A stretch of DNA of 64,000 nt from JBFWNG01 sp050251195 (GTDB taxonomy: Bacteria; Bdellovibrionota_B; Oligoflexia; Oligoflexales; Oligoflexaceae), in NCBI GenBank assembly GCA_050251195.1, contig JBFWNG010000002.1, positions 1 to 64,000 on the forward strand, in the 5' to 3' direction. Positions 27,611 through 36,468 of the stretch are shown in pieces. The stretch's first letter is position 1, and each line of letters starts with the position of its first letter. The position numbers and the translations under genes were made by a program. The notes under the pieces were generated by a model. That model worked only from the letters and a program-made list of their open reading frames with translations, was not told the DNA's origin and did not search any database.

Positions 27611-28360
27611 ATGCTCACGATCAAGAACTTACAAGCAAGCGTGAACGACAAAAATATCTTGAAGGGACTCAGCCTTCACGTCAACGCTGGAGAAGTGCAC
27701 GCCATCATGGGGCCAAACGGGTCAGGAAAAAGCACGCTTTCAAAGGTGATTGCGGGACATCCTGACTATGAAGTTACAGGTGGCAGTATTAGTCTCGACA
27801 GTGATTTCAAGACCAAAAATGTTTTGGACATGGAAGCCGATGAAAGGGCGCGCGAGGGTATTTTTTTAGCATTCCAGTATCCGGTTGAGATTCCTGGCGT
27901 CGTGAATTCCACGTTTTTACGAGCTGCGTTTAACGCCGTGTGTCGCCATCAAGGTGCCGAGGAAATGGATCCGTACGATTTTGAAGAATTTTTGGCGGAC
28001 AAACTGAAGTTTTTGGAAATGGATGAAAGTTTTATCCGAAGACACGTTAACGTCGACTTTTCCGGTGGAGAAAAGAAGCGCAATGAGATTTTGCAAATGG
28101 CTGTTCTCTCCCCCAAAGTTGCTGTTCTCGACGAAACCGATTCTGGACTTGACGTGGATTCTCTTCGGATTGTAGCCGGTGGAGTCAATAAGCTTCGTAG
28201 AAAAGACAACGCTATATTGCTCATCACGCACTACCAGAGAATCCTAAATTATATCGAACCCGATTTCGTTCACGTGTTGCATGACGGCAGAATTATTAAA
28301 ACCGGAGACAAAGAACTGGCCAAGGAAATCGAGGAAAGAGGATACGATTGGTTAATTTAA
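27611..28360 (+). CDS. sufC: Fe-S cluster assembly ATPase SufC
   Basis: 249 residues, an ABC-type ATPase of the Suf system. Walker A GPNGSGKST (near residue 35), the SufC-specific signature FSGGEKKRNEILQM, Walker B with DETDSGLD, and the H-loop ITHYQRIL are all present. It powers SufBC2D. ATG follows AAGGAGA 11 bases after sufB; the end overlaps the TTG start of sufD by 13 bases. Confidence 0.97.
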   Translation: MLTIKNLQASVNDKNILKGLSLHVNAGEVHAIMGPNGSGKSTLSKVIAGHPDYEVTGGSISLDSDFKTKNVLDMEADERAREGIFLAFQYPVEIPGVVNSTFLRAAFNAVCRHQGAEEMDPYDFEEFLADKLKFLEMDESFIRRHVNVDFSGGEKKRNEILQMAVLSPKVAVLDETDSGLDVDSLRIVAGGVNKLRRKDNAILLITHYQRILNYIEPDFVHVLHDGRIIKTGDKELAKEIEERGYDWLI

Positions 28361-29640
28361 CGGAACAACACGTCCAAAGCTTCGAGCCAGCTCACGCGAG
28401 CTTTAGCAAATATGTTTCCAAAGGTTTTCCTAAATGGCTTTTGGAGGGACATAATGTTGCTTACGACTACTTCCTACAAAGAGGTCTTCCAACTCTGAGA
28501 GACGAGGAGTGGAAGTATACGAATGTCAGATTTTTAGCTAACCAAAATTTCGGAATCGCCCAGCAGGTTAATTCGAAAGACGTTACGGACTTTTCGGCGG
28601 GCGGAGTTAATATCGTTTTTGTTAACGGTGTGCTTTGGTCAGAGGGGTTGGATGCATCGAGCTTGATCAGCGGTGCTCGCATCAGAAGCCTTAAAGAGAT
28701 AGCTACCACTGATGAATCACTGTTGGCAAAGCTTGTGGAAGCCGTAAAGATAGACGATTGGAACCCTTTTTCAGCGCTAAACCAAGCCTTTTTGAGCGAA
28801 GGCGTGCTGATTGAGGTTCTGGAGAACCAATGCGTGGGACGGATTACGGTGCAACATATCTTTACAGATGGCGCAGAGCTTTCCTGTTTTCCGAAGATAT
28901 TTATCCACATGAAGAAAAACGCGGAGGCGACGCTTGTTGAACGGATAAGCGTCGAAGAACAAAACGGTTATTTTATGAGTCCATTTCTTTCCGCCTCCTT
29001 GGAGCCGAACGCGCGTTTGTCGCATCAGCGTTTTGCTCAAGACGGGAGAGCTGCATGCCATGTTTCTACCGAAGAGGTTCACATACAGCGCGATGCATTC
29101 TTCGAATACAACGGCGTTTTCGCCGGAGGCAAGGTTAGTCGTCATCATATCACGGTTCATCTCGACGGGCCTAATGCGGAAGCTGACTTGAGCGGCGTGA
29201 CCCTGGCTTCCGGCGAAGAACATGTTGATCTGCATATTGCTGTTAATCACAATGCCCCACAAAGTAGAAGTCGCCAGCTTTTCAAGGGCGTCATCGACGA
29301 CAAAGCGCGGCTGGTATTCGACGGCAAGGTTCGCGTAGCAAAAGGGGCAGTTCAAAGTTCCGCTCAACAGTTGTCGAAAAATTTGCTTTTGAGTACCGAC
29401 GCAGAAGTTGATGCCAAACCTCAATTGGAAATCGACACAGACGACGTCAAGTGTTCCCACGGCTCAACCGTCGGTCAGCTTGACCCGGACGAATTGTTTT
29501 ATTTGCTAAGTCGGGGGATACCCCGGACTCAAGCGACCAACATGCTGCAGCACGCTTTTGTGGCAGAAGTACTCGACAAAATAAGCGAGCCTCAGATTAG
29601 AGGTCTTGCCGCAGAACTTTTTAAAGACGTAAACTTATGA
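28348..29640 (+). CDS. sufD: Fe-S cluster assembly protein SufD
   Basis: 430 residues. The start is TTG at 28348, inside sufC, after AGAGGA with a six-base spacer. The N-terminus has RDEEWKYTNVRFL (as in other SufD), the core is a right-handed beta-helix (HHITVHLDGPNAEADLSGV), and the end has CSHGSTVGQLDPDELFYLLSRGI with the conserved His implicated at the SufB interface. SufD partners SufB and is needed for iron acquisition into the cluster. The stop overlaps the sufS ATG (ATGA). Confidence 0.95.
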   Translation: MVNLTEQHVQSFEPAHASFSKYVSKGFPKWLLEGHNVAYDYFLQRGLPTLRDEEWKYTNVRFLANQNFGIAQQVNSKDVTDFSAGGVNIVFVNGVLWSEGLDASSLISGARIRSLKEIATTDESLLAKLVEAVKIDDWNPFSALNQAFLSEGVLIEVLENQCVGRITVQHIFTDGAELSCFPKIFIHMKKNAEATLVERISVEEQNGYFMSPFLSASLEPNARLSHQRFAQDGRAACHVSTEEVHIQRDAFFEYNGVFAGGKVSRHHITVHLDGPNAEADLSGVTLASGEEHVDLHIAVNHNAPQSRSRQLFKGVIDDKARLVFDGKVRVAKGAVQSSAQQLSKNLLLSTDAEVDAKPQLEIDTDDVKCSHGSTVGQLDPDELFYLLSRGIPRTQATNMLQHAFVAEVLDKISEPQIRGLAAELFKDVNL

Positions 29641-30845
29641 CGATAGAACAAATTCAAAAGCAATTTCCCATTCTCAGCCGAGAGGTAAACGGCAAAAGCC
29701 TGGTGTACCTCGATAGCGCAGCTTCCGCGTTGAAGCCAAAGTGCGTGGCCGACGCTGTGTCCGAGTATTACACCAACGGGACTGCGAATGTGCATCGCGG
29801 CGTTCATCACTTGAGCGAGCGGGCAACACAGCTTTTTGAGTTGGGGCGACAAAAGGTTGCGAAATTTATAAATGCGCCAGAATCCCACACAATCTTCGTT
29901 CCGAGTACAACGTTCGGTATCAACATGGCGCGTTTGGCACTTGAACCAATGTTCACTGCAGGCGACGAACTCATTATTTCCCAGCTAGAGCATCATTCCA
30001 ACCTCATCCCCTGGCAAATGTTAGCTAAGAGAACCGGCGCGAAGATCCGAGTGATCCCTCTTAAGCCTGAAGGAACGCTGGATATAGAGGCATATAAAGC
30101 TCTTATCAATAAACGAACCAAACTTGTGGCGGTTTCGCATGTGTCGAATGCGATTGGTACCATCAATCCAGTTAAGGAGATTGTTGCTATTGCGAGACAA
30201 GCCGGTGCGTTGACGCTTATTGACGGCGCTCAAGCGGTGTGTCATCTGAGGGTCGACGTTCAGGATCTTGATTGCGATTTTTACGTGTTTTCCGGTCATA
30301 AACTCTTTGGACCCACGGGTGTGGGCGTGCTCTATGGCAGAAAAGGTGTTTTGGATGATTTGGAGCCCGTCATTGGCGGAGGTTCCATGATTGCCTCGGT
30401 TGACTACGAACAATCGACCTATGCTGACTTACCTTATCGTTGGGAAGCAGGAACGCCGTCCATATCCGGAGTCATAGGAATGGGAGAGGCCATTTCCTTT
30501 CTTGAAAAGACGGGGTGGGATTTTATTCAGAAACAAGAGAACACTCTGCTTCAGCTCGCTTGGAAAGAGCTGTCGCGCATTGAGGGGTTGACTGTATACG
30601 GGCCTAGGAGCGAACGCGCTCCTATCTTCTCTTTTACACTTGGCGATGTTCATCCGCACGACATTGGTTCCATTCTCGATGCGGAAGGCGTGGCAGTACG
30701 GGCAGGACATCACTGCTGCCAACCGCTAATGAAGAAGATCGGGGTGCCGGCGACGACGAGAGCGTCCTTCGCGTTCTATAACCGCGAAGAGGATGTATAT
30801 CGTTTATGCGATGCAATTCTTCAAGTGAAGAAAGTGTTTCAATAA
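29637..30845 (+). CDS. sufS: Cysteine desulfurase SufS
   Basis: 402 residues, a group II PLP-dependent cysteine desulfurase. YLDSAASALKP at the N-terminus, the Schiff-base Lys in SGHKLFGPTGVGVLYG, and the active-site Cys in RAGHHCCQPLM. It removes sulfur from cysteine and passes it to SufU. Overlap with sufD by four bases shows translational coupling; sufU begins one base after it ends. Confidence 0.97.
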   Translation: MTIEQIQKQFPILSREVNGKSLVYLDSAASALKPKCVADAVSEYYTNGTANVHRGVHHLSERATQLFELGRQKVAKFINAPESHTIFVPSTTFGINMARLALEPMFTAGDELIISQLEHHSNLIPWQMLAKRTGAKIRVIPLKPEGTLDIEAYKALINKRTKLVAVSHVSNAIGTINPVKEIVAIARQAGALTLIDGAQAVCHLRVDVQDLDCDFYVFSGHKLFGPTGVGVLYGRKGVLDDLEPVIGGGSMIASVDYEQSTYADLPYRWEAGTPSISGVIGMGEAISFLEKTGWDFIQKQENTLLQLAWKELSRIEGLTVYGPRSERAPIFSFTLGDVHPHDIGSILDAEGVAVRAGHHCCQPLMKKIGVPATTRASFAFYNREEDVYRLCDAILQVKKVFQ

Positions 30846-30846
30846 A

Positions 30847-31290
30847 ATGTCGCAAGAGCTTTATCAACAAATCATTTTAGAACATAACAAGAAGCCTCGA
30901 AACTTCGGCAAGATGGAAAATGCAACCTATATTTCCGAAGGTTTTAATCCTCTCTGCGGCGACCATTTTTGGATATATTTAAAAATGGACGGCAATAAGA
31001 TCGCCGACGTTTCTTTCGAAGGTTCGGGTTGCGCGATAAGCAAAGCTAGCGCTTCTATGATGACAATGCAGCTCAAAGACCAAACAATTGAGCACGCCGA
31101 AGACATCATCAAGAATTTCCAAGGTCTTGTAAAAGGCGAGTTAAGTGCTGCCGATGCTAAAGAAAAACTAGGACGGCTCAGCATTTTCTCAAATATCTGG
31201 CAATACCCGTCGCGAGTTAAGTGTGCTGTTCTTGCTTGGCACGCTGCATCGGGAGCCTTTCAAAACAAAAAAACCGTATCGACGGAATAG
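30847..31290 (+). CDS. sufU: SufU sulfurtransferase/scaffold
   Basis: 147 residues. The three cysteines and Asp of the SufU zinc site are visible: NPLCGD, GCAISKASASMM and RVKCAVLAWHA. SufU takes sulfur from SufS and hands it to SufBCD; it replaces SufE, of which no gene is present. Gram-positive bacteria and several other phyla use this version. It starts one base after the sufS stop. Confidence 0.94.
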   Translation: MSQELYQQIILEHNKKPRNFGKMENATYISEGFNPLCGDHFWIYLKMDGNKIADVSFEGSGCAISKASASMMTMQLKDQTIEHAEDIIKNFQGLVKGELSAADAKEKLGRLSIFSNIWQYPSRVKCAVLAWHAASGAFQNKKTVSTE

Positions 31291-31295
31291 CTGAA

Positions 31296-31841
31296 ATGGA
31301 AGTCAAAGTTCTCACACAACGAACCCCAAACCCCAACGCGCTGAAGTTTATTTCGAATTTCGACATGAGGCGCGGAGGAAAGGTATCGTTTTCGACGCTG
31401 GGCGAATGTAGTCATGTACCGCTTGTTTGGGAAATCCTTAGTTTGCCGAATGTAACCCAGGTGCATTTGTATGAAAACACCATGACGGTAACCCAAAACG
31501 GTCTCTCTGAGTGGGAAGCCTTGTCGTCTGTTATCGAGGAAACGCTTAAGAGCAATCTGAGCAATCACAACGCCGATTTTAAGACTTTCGACGAAGTAAA
31601 AAAAGAAAACCTTTCTCCGGAGCTCAAGGAGATCGACGTGATTCTCGACGAGCAAATTCGTCCAGCCCTGCGCGCAGACGGCGGAGATCTTGAGCTTATC
31701 GGGTATTCCGATCATATACTGTCCATTCGATACGAAGGCGCTTGCGGCACGTGCCCCAGCGCAACATCAGGCACTTTGGACGCGATCCAAGCCGAACTGG
31801 CGGCAAGATTCGACCCCGACATTCAGGTCTGTATCGTTTAA
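31296..31841 (+). CDS. Nfu-type Fe-S carrier with N-terminal Nfu_N domain
   Basis: 181 residues from ATG 31296 (an upstream in-frame ATG at 31221 lies in sufU). Residues 1-90 match the Nfu_N domain (TQRTPNPNALKFIS, typical of mitochondrial NFU1-type proteins). A helical linker follows, then the NifU C-terminal domain: IRPALRADGGDLELIGY and the cluster-binding CGTCPSA. It would carry a [4Fe-4S] cluster to target enzymes. It begins five bases after sufU, closing the operon. Confidence 0.92.
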   Translation: MEVKVLTQRTPNPNALKFISNFDMRRGGKVSFSTLGECSHVPLVWEILSLPNVTQVHLYENTMTVTQNGLSEWEALSSVIEETLKSNLSNHNADFKTFDEVKKENLSPELKEIDVILDEQIRPALRADGGDLELIGYSDHILSIRYEGACGTCPSATSGTLDAIQAELAARFDPDIQVCIV

Positions 31842-31907
31842 CAAACCTGCCTTGCCCCTACCCCGCGAACAGTTTAAGATATCTCATACAGTTCTCAGGA
31901 ATGCCTC

Positions 31908-32618
31908 ATGTCCTCTTTTGTAAAAGCCTCGTTGTTGTTGCTGACAGTTTCTTTGTCCGCCTGCGTCAAAGATAGATTTGATTATGACGAAAGCGAACTC
32001 AAGGCCGATGGCCAAAACCCTCTTAGCGTCATGGAATTCACGAAACCTATTAGCCTTGATCCGATGGAACCGGGATGGTTTCAATATGAGTTTCTTTGGC
32101 ATGACCCTATGGACATAGCCTTCGAACGCAAGGGCGGCGTGCCAGCAATAAAGCTCTCAACAAAGGATTCAGCATCCATGCTCTTTCGCCAAGTAGATAT
32201 CGATCTTGAGGAATACCCTGAGCTGGAGTGGAAGTGGTATGTGGAAAGGGGAATTAACTCCGACGCTGCGGAAGGCACCGACGAAGGTGACGATCATCCA
32301 GCCCGTATCGTCGTGAACTTTGAAACCCCGTCTGAAGATGAGCGTTTTGTGGAAATTGTTTGGGGTAATAAAATAAGGGGTCCGCAACTCTTAGAGGTGG
32401 GGGATTACACACAATACGTGGCACGAGGAACAGGCGATCAAATTGGGAAATGGCACACCGAGCGCGTTAATCTATTGGACTTGTATAGACAAATCTGGAA
32501 GACACATGAAGAACCCATTGTCATAACCGAAATTGGTTTGTCCTGCGACTCCGATGACACGGAAAGCTCCTCCGTGAGCTACTTTGCAGACTTAAAGATG
32601 TATAAGAAGGGTCGTTGA
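31908..32618 (+). CDS. DUF3047 lipoprotein
   Basis: 236 residues. Lipobox SLSAC after a short signal peptide, ATG seven bases after CAGGA. The mature part matches the DUF3047 pattern: paired Trp in LEWKWYVERGINSDAAEGTDEGDDHPARIVVNFE, then W.NKI..., and a C-terminal LSCDSDDTESSSVSYFADLKM, a jelly-roll-like fold. Function of the family is unknown. It overlaps the next small gene by four bases. Confidence 0.8.
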   Translation: MSSFVKASLLLLTVSLSACVKDRFDYDESELKADGQNPLSVMEFTKPISLDPMEPGWFQYEFLWHDPMDIAFERKGGVPAIKLSTKDSASMLFRQVDIDLEEYPELEWKWYVERGINSDAAEGTDEGDDHPARIVVNFETPSEDERFVEIVWGNKIRGPQLLEVGDYTQYVARGTGDQIGKWHTERVNLLDLYRQIWKTHEEPIVITEIGLSCDSDDTESSSVSYFADLKMYKKGR

Positions 32619-32935
32619 CGTTGAACATCTATGTTCATCAAGAATCTCTTGCTCATAGAATCCGACACTTTGGTCGCCTGGCGAGAGAGTCATGGCAAGT
32701 GGCGAAGAGGCTCAACGATTTGCTCCCCGAGCGTTTGAGACGACTTAAGTATTCGCAAAGCGCCGACATTACCCGTTCGAAAGCCGAGCGGCTTGCTCTT
32801 GTTGACGAGTACTATCATCATAGCGTTCAAGAATACCTAAATATGTATAAGAATGGCGTCGAGGCTCGCATTCAATATGAGACGCACCTCATGCTGTATC
32901 AAGCACGTTGTTCTTTAAGAAAAAAGCCGTTTTAA
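32615..32935 (+). CDS. Small conserved-looking helical protein
   Basis: 106 residues, TTG start at 32615 overlapping the stop of the DUF3047 gene, or TTG at 32621; AAGAAGG precedes both. No signal peptide. Highly helical and basic with many Arg, Tyr and His (LVDEYYHHSVQEYLNMY). The overlap and same strand support translation coupled to the lipoprotein, but no homologous family is recognised, so the coding status rests mainly on position and length. Confidence 0.5.
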   Translation: MTLNIYVHQESLAHRIRHFGRLARESWQVAKRLNDLLPERLRRLKYSQSADITRSKAERLALVDEYYHHSVQEYLNMYKNGVEARIQYETHLMLYQARCSLRKKPF

Positions 32936-33060
32936 CACCGTCTTACTCCTCCGTAGCGCTCAAATAAGCACTCGACAATCCCTAGTTCAAACATTACATT
33001 GGGTGCAGTCCCAAAAATCGGCTTATGCGCAAACGGAAGGGGCGACAGGGAGGAGTCTTT

Positions 33061-35061
33061 GTGTCGATAGTATCAAGCGTCATATTTTTACTCTTGGCTG
33101 CGGCAGCCTTTGGTAGCTTGGTCTGGAATGTAAGGCATATTTGGCAAGTCATAAAGTCAGGCCAAGGCAAGGAAGAAGATCGCACAAATAATCGCGGGCG
33201 CCGTATTAGCGAGGTTCTCAACTTTGGTTTTCTCCAACAGCGAATGTTTCGAGACATGAAAGCGGGCGTTATGCACGCCTTCATTTTTTGGGGATTCGTT
33301 ACTGTCAGCGTTGGAACCATTGAAACATTAGTCTCTGGCGTTTTCCCGAGCTTTTCGTTTGCGGATATTCTTGGCGACGGGTTTGTTTATCATGTTTTCC
33401 TACGCTCCCAAGATGTTGCTAACGCCTGTGTTGCGTTCGCCGTTATGTTCGCTATTTTCAGAAGGTTGTTCACTCCGCCAAAACGGCTGCAAAGCTTGCC
33501 GAAGGCCTCCAAGAACGACGCTCTTATAGTTTTAAGCCTAATATTCGGGCTTGTGACGACGGCGCTGCTAAGCCTCGGAGCGCGAGCGCATATGGGCGAT
33601 CTGGGCGAAATACCAATGGTTTTCTCTAAAGCGTTCGCATCAGCTACTGGCTTTGACGGCAATTGGGAGTCGTTCGATAAGGTCGTATGGTGGGCGCATA
33701 GCCTTACGTTGTTTGGTTTTTCAGCATTCATTCCCTACTCCAAACACCAGCATTTTATTTGGGTTTGGCCCAATATCTTCTTTCGCAGCCACAAGTCGCG
33801 CGGCAGAATCCGACCCATGCAGTTTGACGAAAACGCGGAATCTTTCGGCGTGGGGTCGCCCGATGACTTTACTTGGAAGTCGCGACTTGACGGACAGACC
33901 TGCGTTGAGTGCGGCCGCTGCACAGAAGTTTGCCCGGCGAACACCACAGGCAAGCCGCTCGACCCGCGCAAAGTGATGCGCGACATAAAGCGATCTATGT
34001 GGGACGCCGAAGAAAAAAAGAAAGACGAGAAAATCGAATTGAAGTCGCTGATTGGCGGTTATGCAACGGAGGATGAATTGTGGGCATGCACCACTTGCGG
34101 CGCTTGCATGGAAGCATGTCCTCTCTATATTGAACACATTCCTCCCATCATTGACATGAGAAGGTTCCTTACCCTTACCGAAGGGCGCTTCCCGGAAGAG
34201 CTAGGTAATACCTACAGAAACCTGGAAAACAATTACACGCCTTGGGCCTTTAGCCACTCTTCGCGCGCGGACTGGGCGAAGGATCTGAGTGTCTCGCAAA
34301 TGAAGGATAAGAGCGACGTCGAGTACCTGTTTTGGGTCGGTTGTGCGGGCTCCTATGACGAACGTTACAAGAAGGTGTCGCGCTCAATTGTCAAGATTCT
34401 CAATAAAGCGGGGATTAGCTTCTCCATTCTCGGCACTGAAGAAAAGTGCAATGGAGATACGGCACGTCGTTTAGGTAACGAGTACCTTGCTAACATGGCC
34501 ATCGAAGAAAACGTGGAAACAATGAAAAAGTACAACGTGAAAAAGGTTGTAACGGGCTGTCCCCATTGCTTCAACACGATTAAGAATGAGTACCCGGATT
34601 TTGGTTTCAAGGCGGAAGTAGTGCATCACAGCGAGCTGATTTCTGGCTTGATTAAGGAAGGAAAAATCCAGTCCGGTGACGTTCCTTCTGAAACCCAGAC
34701 GGTGACATACCACGATTCATGTTACCTCGGTCGCCATAACGACGTTTACGAAAGCCCCCGAGAATCGATTGCACAGCTTGGCAACATCGAACTTAAAGAA
34801 ATGGAACGGTCCAAAGAAAAAGGATTTTGCTGCGGCGCCGGTGGGGGGCGGATGTGGATGGAAGAAAAGATTGGCACGCGCGTCAACGAGAACCGTGCTG
34901 CGGAAGCTATTGGCACGAAGGCGGAGACGATCGCGACAGCTTGTCCTTTCTGTATGACTATGATGACGGACGGCGTTAAAGCTCACGGCGCCGCCGAAAA
35001 AACTCAAGTTAAAGACATTGCGGAAATTGTAGCCGAAAGAATCGGTTCAGCCGAAGCATAA
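33061..35061 (+). CDS. EtfD-like Fe-S membrane oxidoreductase
   Basis: 666 residues from GTG 33061, five bases after GGGAGGAG; an ATG at 33025 has no ribosome-binding site. Domains: about five membrane helices in the first 250 residues (a DsrM/nitrate-reductase-gamma-like part), two [4Fe-4S] ferredoxin motifs (CVECGRCTEVCP and CTTCGACMEACP), then two CCG domains (GCAGSYDERYKK...CNGD and CCGAGGGRMW). This is the layout of EtfD-type proteins that carry electrons from electron-transferring flavoprotein to quinone during fatty-acid oxidation, and of related heterodisulfide-reductase-like proteins. No etfAB or acyl-CoA dehydrogenase is in the window, so its donor is unknown. Confidence 0.85.
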   Translation: MSIVSSVIFLLLAAAAFGSLVWNVRHIWQVIKSGQGKEEDRTNNRGRRISEVLNFGFLQQRMFRDMKAGVMHAFIFWGFVTVSVGTIETLVSGVFPSFSFADILGDGFVYHVFLRSQDVANACVAFAVMFAIFRRLFTPPKRLQSLPKASKNDALIVLSLIFGLVTTALLSLGARAHMGDLGEIPMVFSKAFASATGFDGNWESFDKVVWWAHSLTLFGFSAFIPYSKHQHFIWVWPNIFFRSHKSRGRIRPMQFDENAESFGVGSPDDFTWKSRLDGQTCVECGRCTEVCPANTTGKPLDPRKVMRDIKRSMWDAEEKKKDEKIELKSLIGGYATEDELWACTTCGACMEACPLYIEHIPPIIDMRRFLTLTEGRFPEELGNTYRNLENNYTPWAFSHSSRADWAKDLSVSQMKDKSDVEYLFWVGCAGSYDERYKKVSRSIVKILNKAGISFSILGTEEKCNGDTARRLGNEYLANMAIEENVETMKKYNVKKVVTGCPHCFNTIKNEYPDFGFKAEVVHHSELISGLIKEGKIQSGDVPSETQTVTYHDSCYLGRHNDVYESPRESIAQLGNIELKEMERSKEKGFCCGAGGGRMWMEEKIGTRVNENRAAEAIGTKAETIATACPFCMTMMTDGVKAHGAAEKTQVKDIAEIVAERIGSAEA

Positions 35062-35085
35062 TGCAGAGGTTTATGGAGGAACTTT

Positions 35086-36453
35086 ATGTTGAGAGTGAAG
35101 CTTTTTGTCCTTTCTTTCCTGTTGAGTCCCTGGGCGTTGGGTGCGACCAGCTTTACGCGGGACAAGCTGCCGACCGGATTAGATGTTGTCATGATGGAAT
35201 CCCACAAGGTTCCCCTCGTAACTATCGTTTTGGCTTCGAAGGCTGGAGCAATGACGGAAACGCCCGACACAAACGGCTTGACCCATCTTTGGGAACACAT
35301 GTTTTTCAAAGGTAATAAGACCCTTAAAAATCAAGAAGCGTTTAACGCTCGAATCAGAGAACTCGGAATAGATTACAATGGCGATACTGCCGAGGAAAAA
35401 GTCCGTTACTATTTCACGTTACCGTCTGTATACCTCGCCGACGGCATTAGATTCATGTACGACGCAATTTCTAGTCCTCTGCTCGAGCAGAAGGAACTAG
35501 AGAAGGAGCGCCTTGTTGTCATGGACGAATGGGACCGCAACGCTTCGGATCCGTCTTTCAACCTTTATAGACTTCGGGATAAGCTTCTCTATGGCGATCA
35601 AGAATATTTGCGCGATGCTCTTGGGGAGCGAGAAATAATCGCGAAGGCCACTCGAGAACAACTCCTGACCATCAAAGACGAAGTTTTCACCCCGTCCAAT
35701 TCCGCCATCTTTGTGTCGGGTGACTTTGATCCTAAGGATCTCAAAAAGCTGATTCACCAATATTTTTCCAACTGGAAGGACCCTAAGGGTTGGAAGCCGG
35801 TTGTCAGGGAGGAGTTTCCAAAATTCCCGAGCACCACCGACGTCGTCATGACGCATCCGGAAGCTCGAAATGTCCAGATTAATGCCACCTATGAAGGTCC
35901 AAAAGCCAAGGAAAAGCCTGAAGACACCATCATTGCCGACGTGCTTCTTACCCTTCTCCAACACAAGAGCGGCAAGTTTTACAAGGAATATATCGATTCA
36001 GGTTTGACGTATGGAGCGGGTCTTTCGTATCCCACGCAAGCTCACGTCGGCGCGATACACGTCTTCGCCGAGACGAAACCAGAGAATGCCAAAAAAGTGA
36101 AGCAAATGCTCCTTAAGGAACCTGAAAAATGGGCTAAAAAGGGCTACTTTGCCGCATCACAGTTAGAGGATGTGCGGAGAAGCCTGCTTGTAGGTCACAA
36201 ATTCGAGGAGAACGAGCCGAGCGAATACATCAAAACGTTGGCATTTTGGTGGGCGGTTACTGGTTTGGATTACTACGAAACTTATCTCGACAACCTGAGG
36301 AAGGTGTCTTTAGAGGACGTGCAAGCCTTTGCTAAGCGCTACTTTGTTGATAAGCCGTATGTAGCAACGACGTTCCTTTCCCCCGAAGATGCGGCCAAGA
36401 TCGGTATGAGCGATAATTCGAAGCCTTTGTTAAAAAAATATTTCAACATTTAA
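35086..36453 (+). CDS. M16 zinc protease, catalytic chain
   Basis: 455 residues with a signal peptide (cleavage after LGA, residue 20). The inverted zinc motif HLWEH is at residues 67-71, and the downstream Glu of the family lies in ERLVVMDEWDR. Two M16 halves (inverzincin fold) are recognisable. Preceded by TGGAGGAACTTT. It begins 24 bases after the Fe-S protein and is followed 15 bases later by a second M16 gene without the zinc site. In two-chain M16 enzymes one chain holds the zinc and the other the substrate-binding Arg/Tyr, so these two should form a heterodimer in the periplasm that degrades peptides or misfolded proteins. Confidence 0.92.
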   Translation: MLRVKLFVLSFLLSPWALGATSFTRDKLPTGLDVVMMESHKVPLVTIVLASKAGAMTETPDTNGLTHLWEHMFFKGNKTLKNQEAFNARIRELGIDYNGDTAEEKVRYYFTLPSVYLADGIRFMYDAISSPLLEQKELEKERLVVMDEWDRNASDPSFNLYRLRDKLLYGDQEYLRDALGEREIIAKATREQLLTIKDEVFTPSNSAIFVSGDFDPKDLKKLIHQYFSNWKDPKGWKPVVREEFPKFPSTTDVVMTHPEARNVQINATYEGPKAKEKPEDTIIADVLLTLLQHKSGKFYKEYIDSGLTYGAGLSYPTQAHVGAIHVFAETKPENAKKVKQMLLKEPEKWAKKGYFAASQLEDVRRSLLVGHKFEENEPSEYIKTLAFWWAVTGLDYYETYLDNLRKVSLEDVQAFAKRYFVDKPYVATTFLSPEDAAKIGMSDNSKPLLKKYFNI

Positions 36454-36468
36454 GACGAGGAGCGGCAA

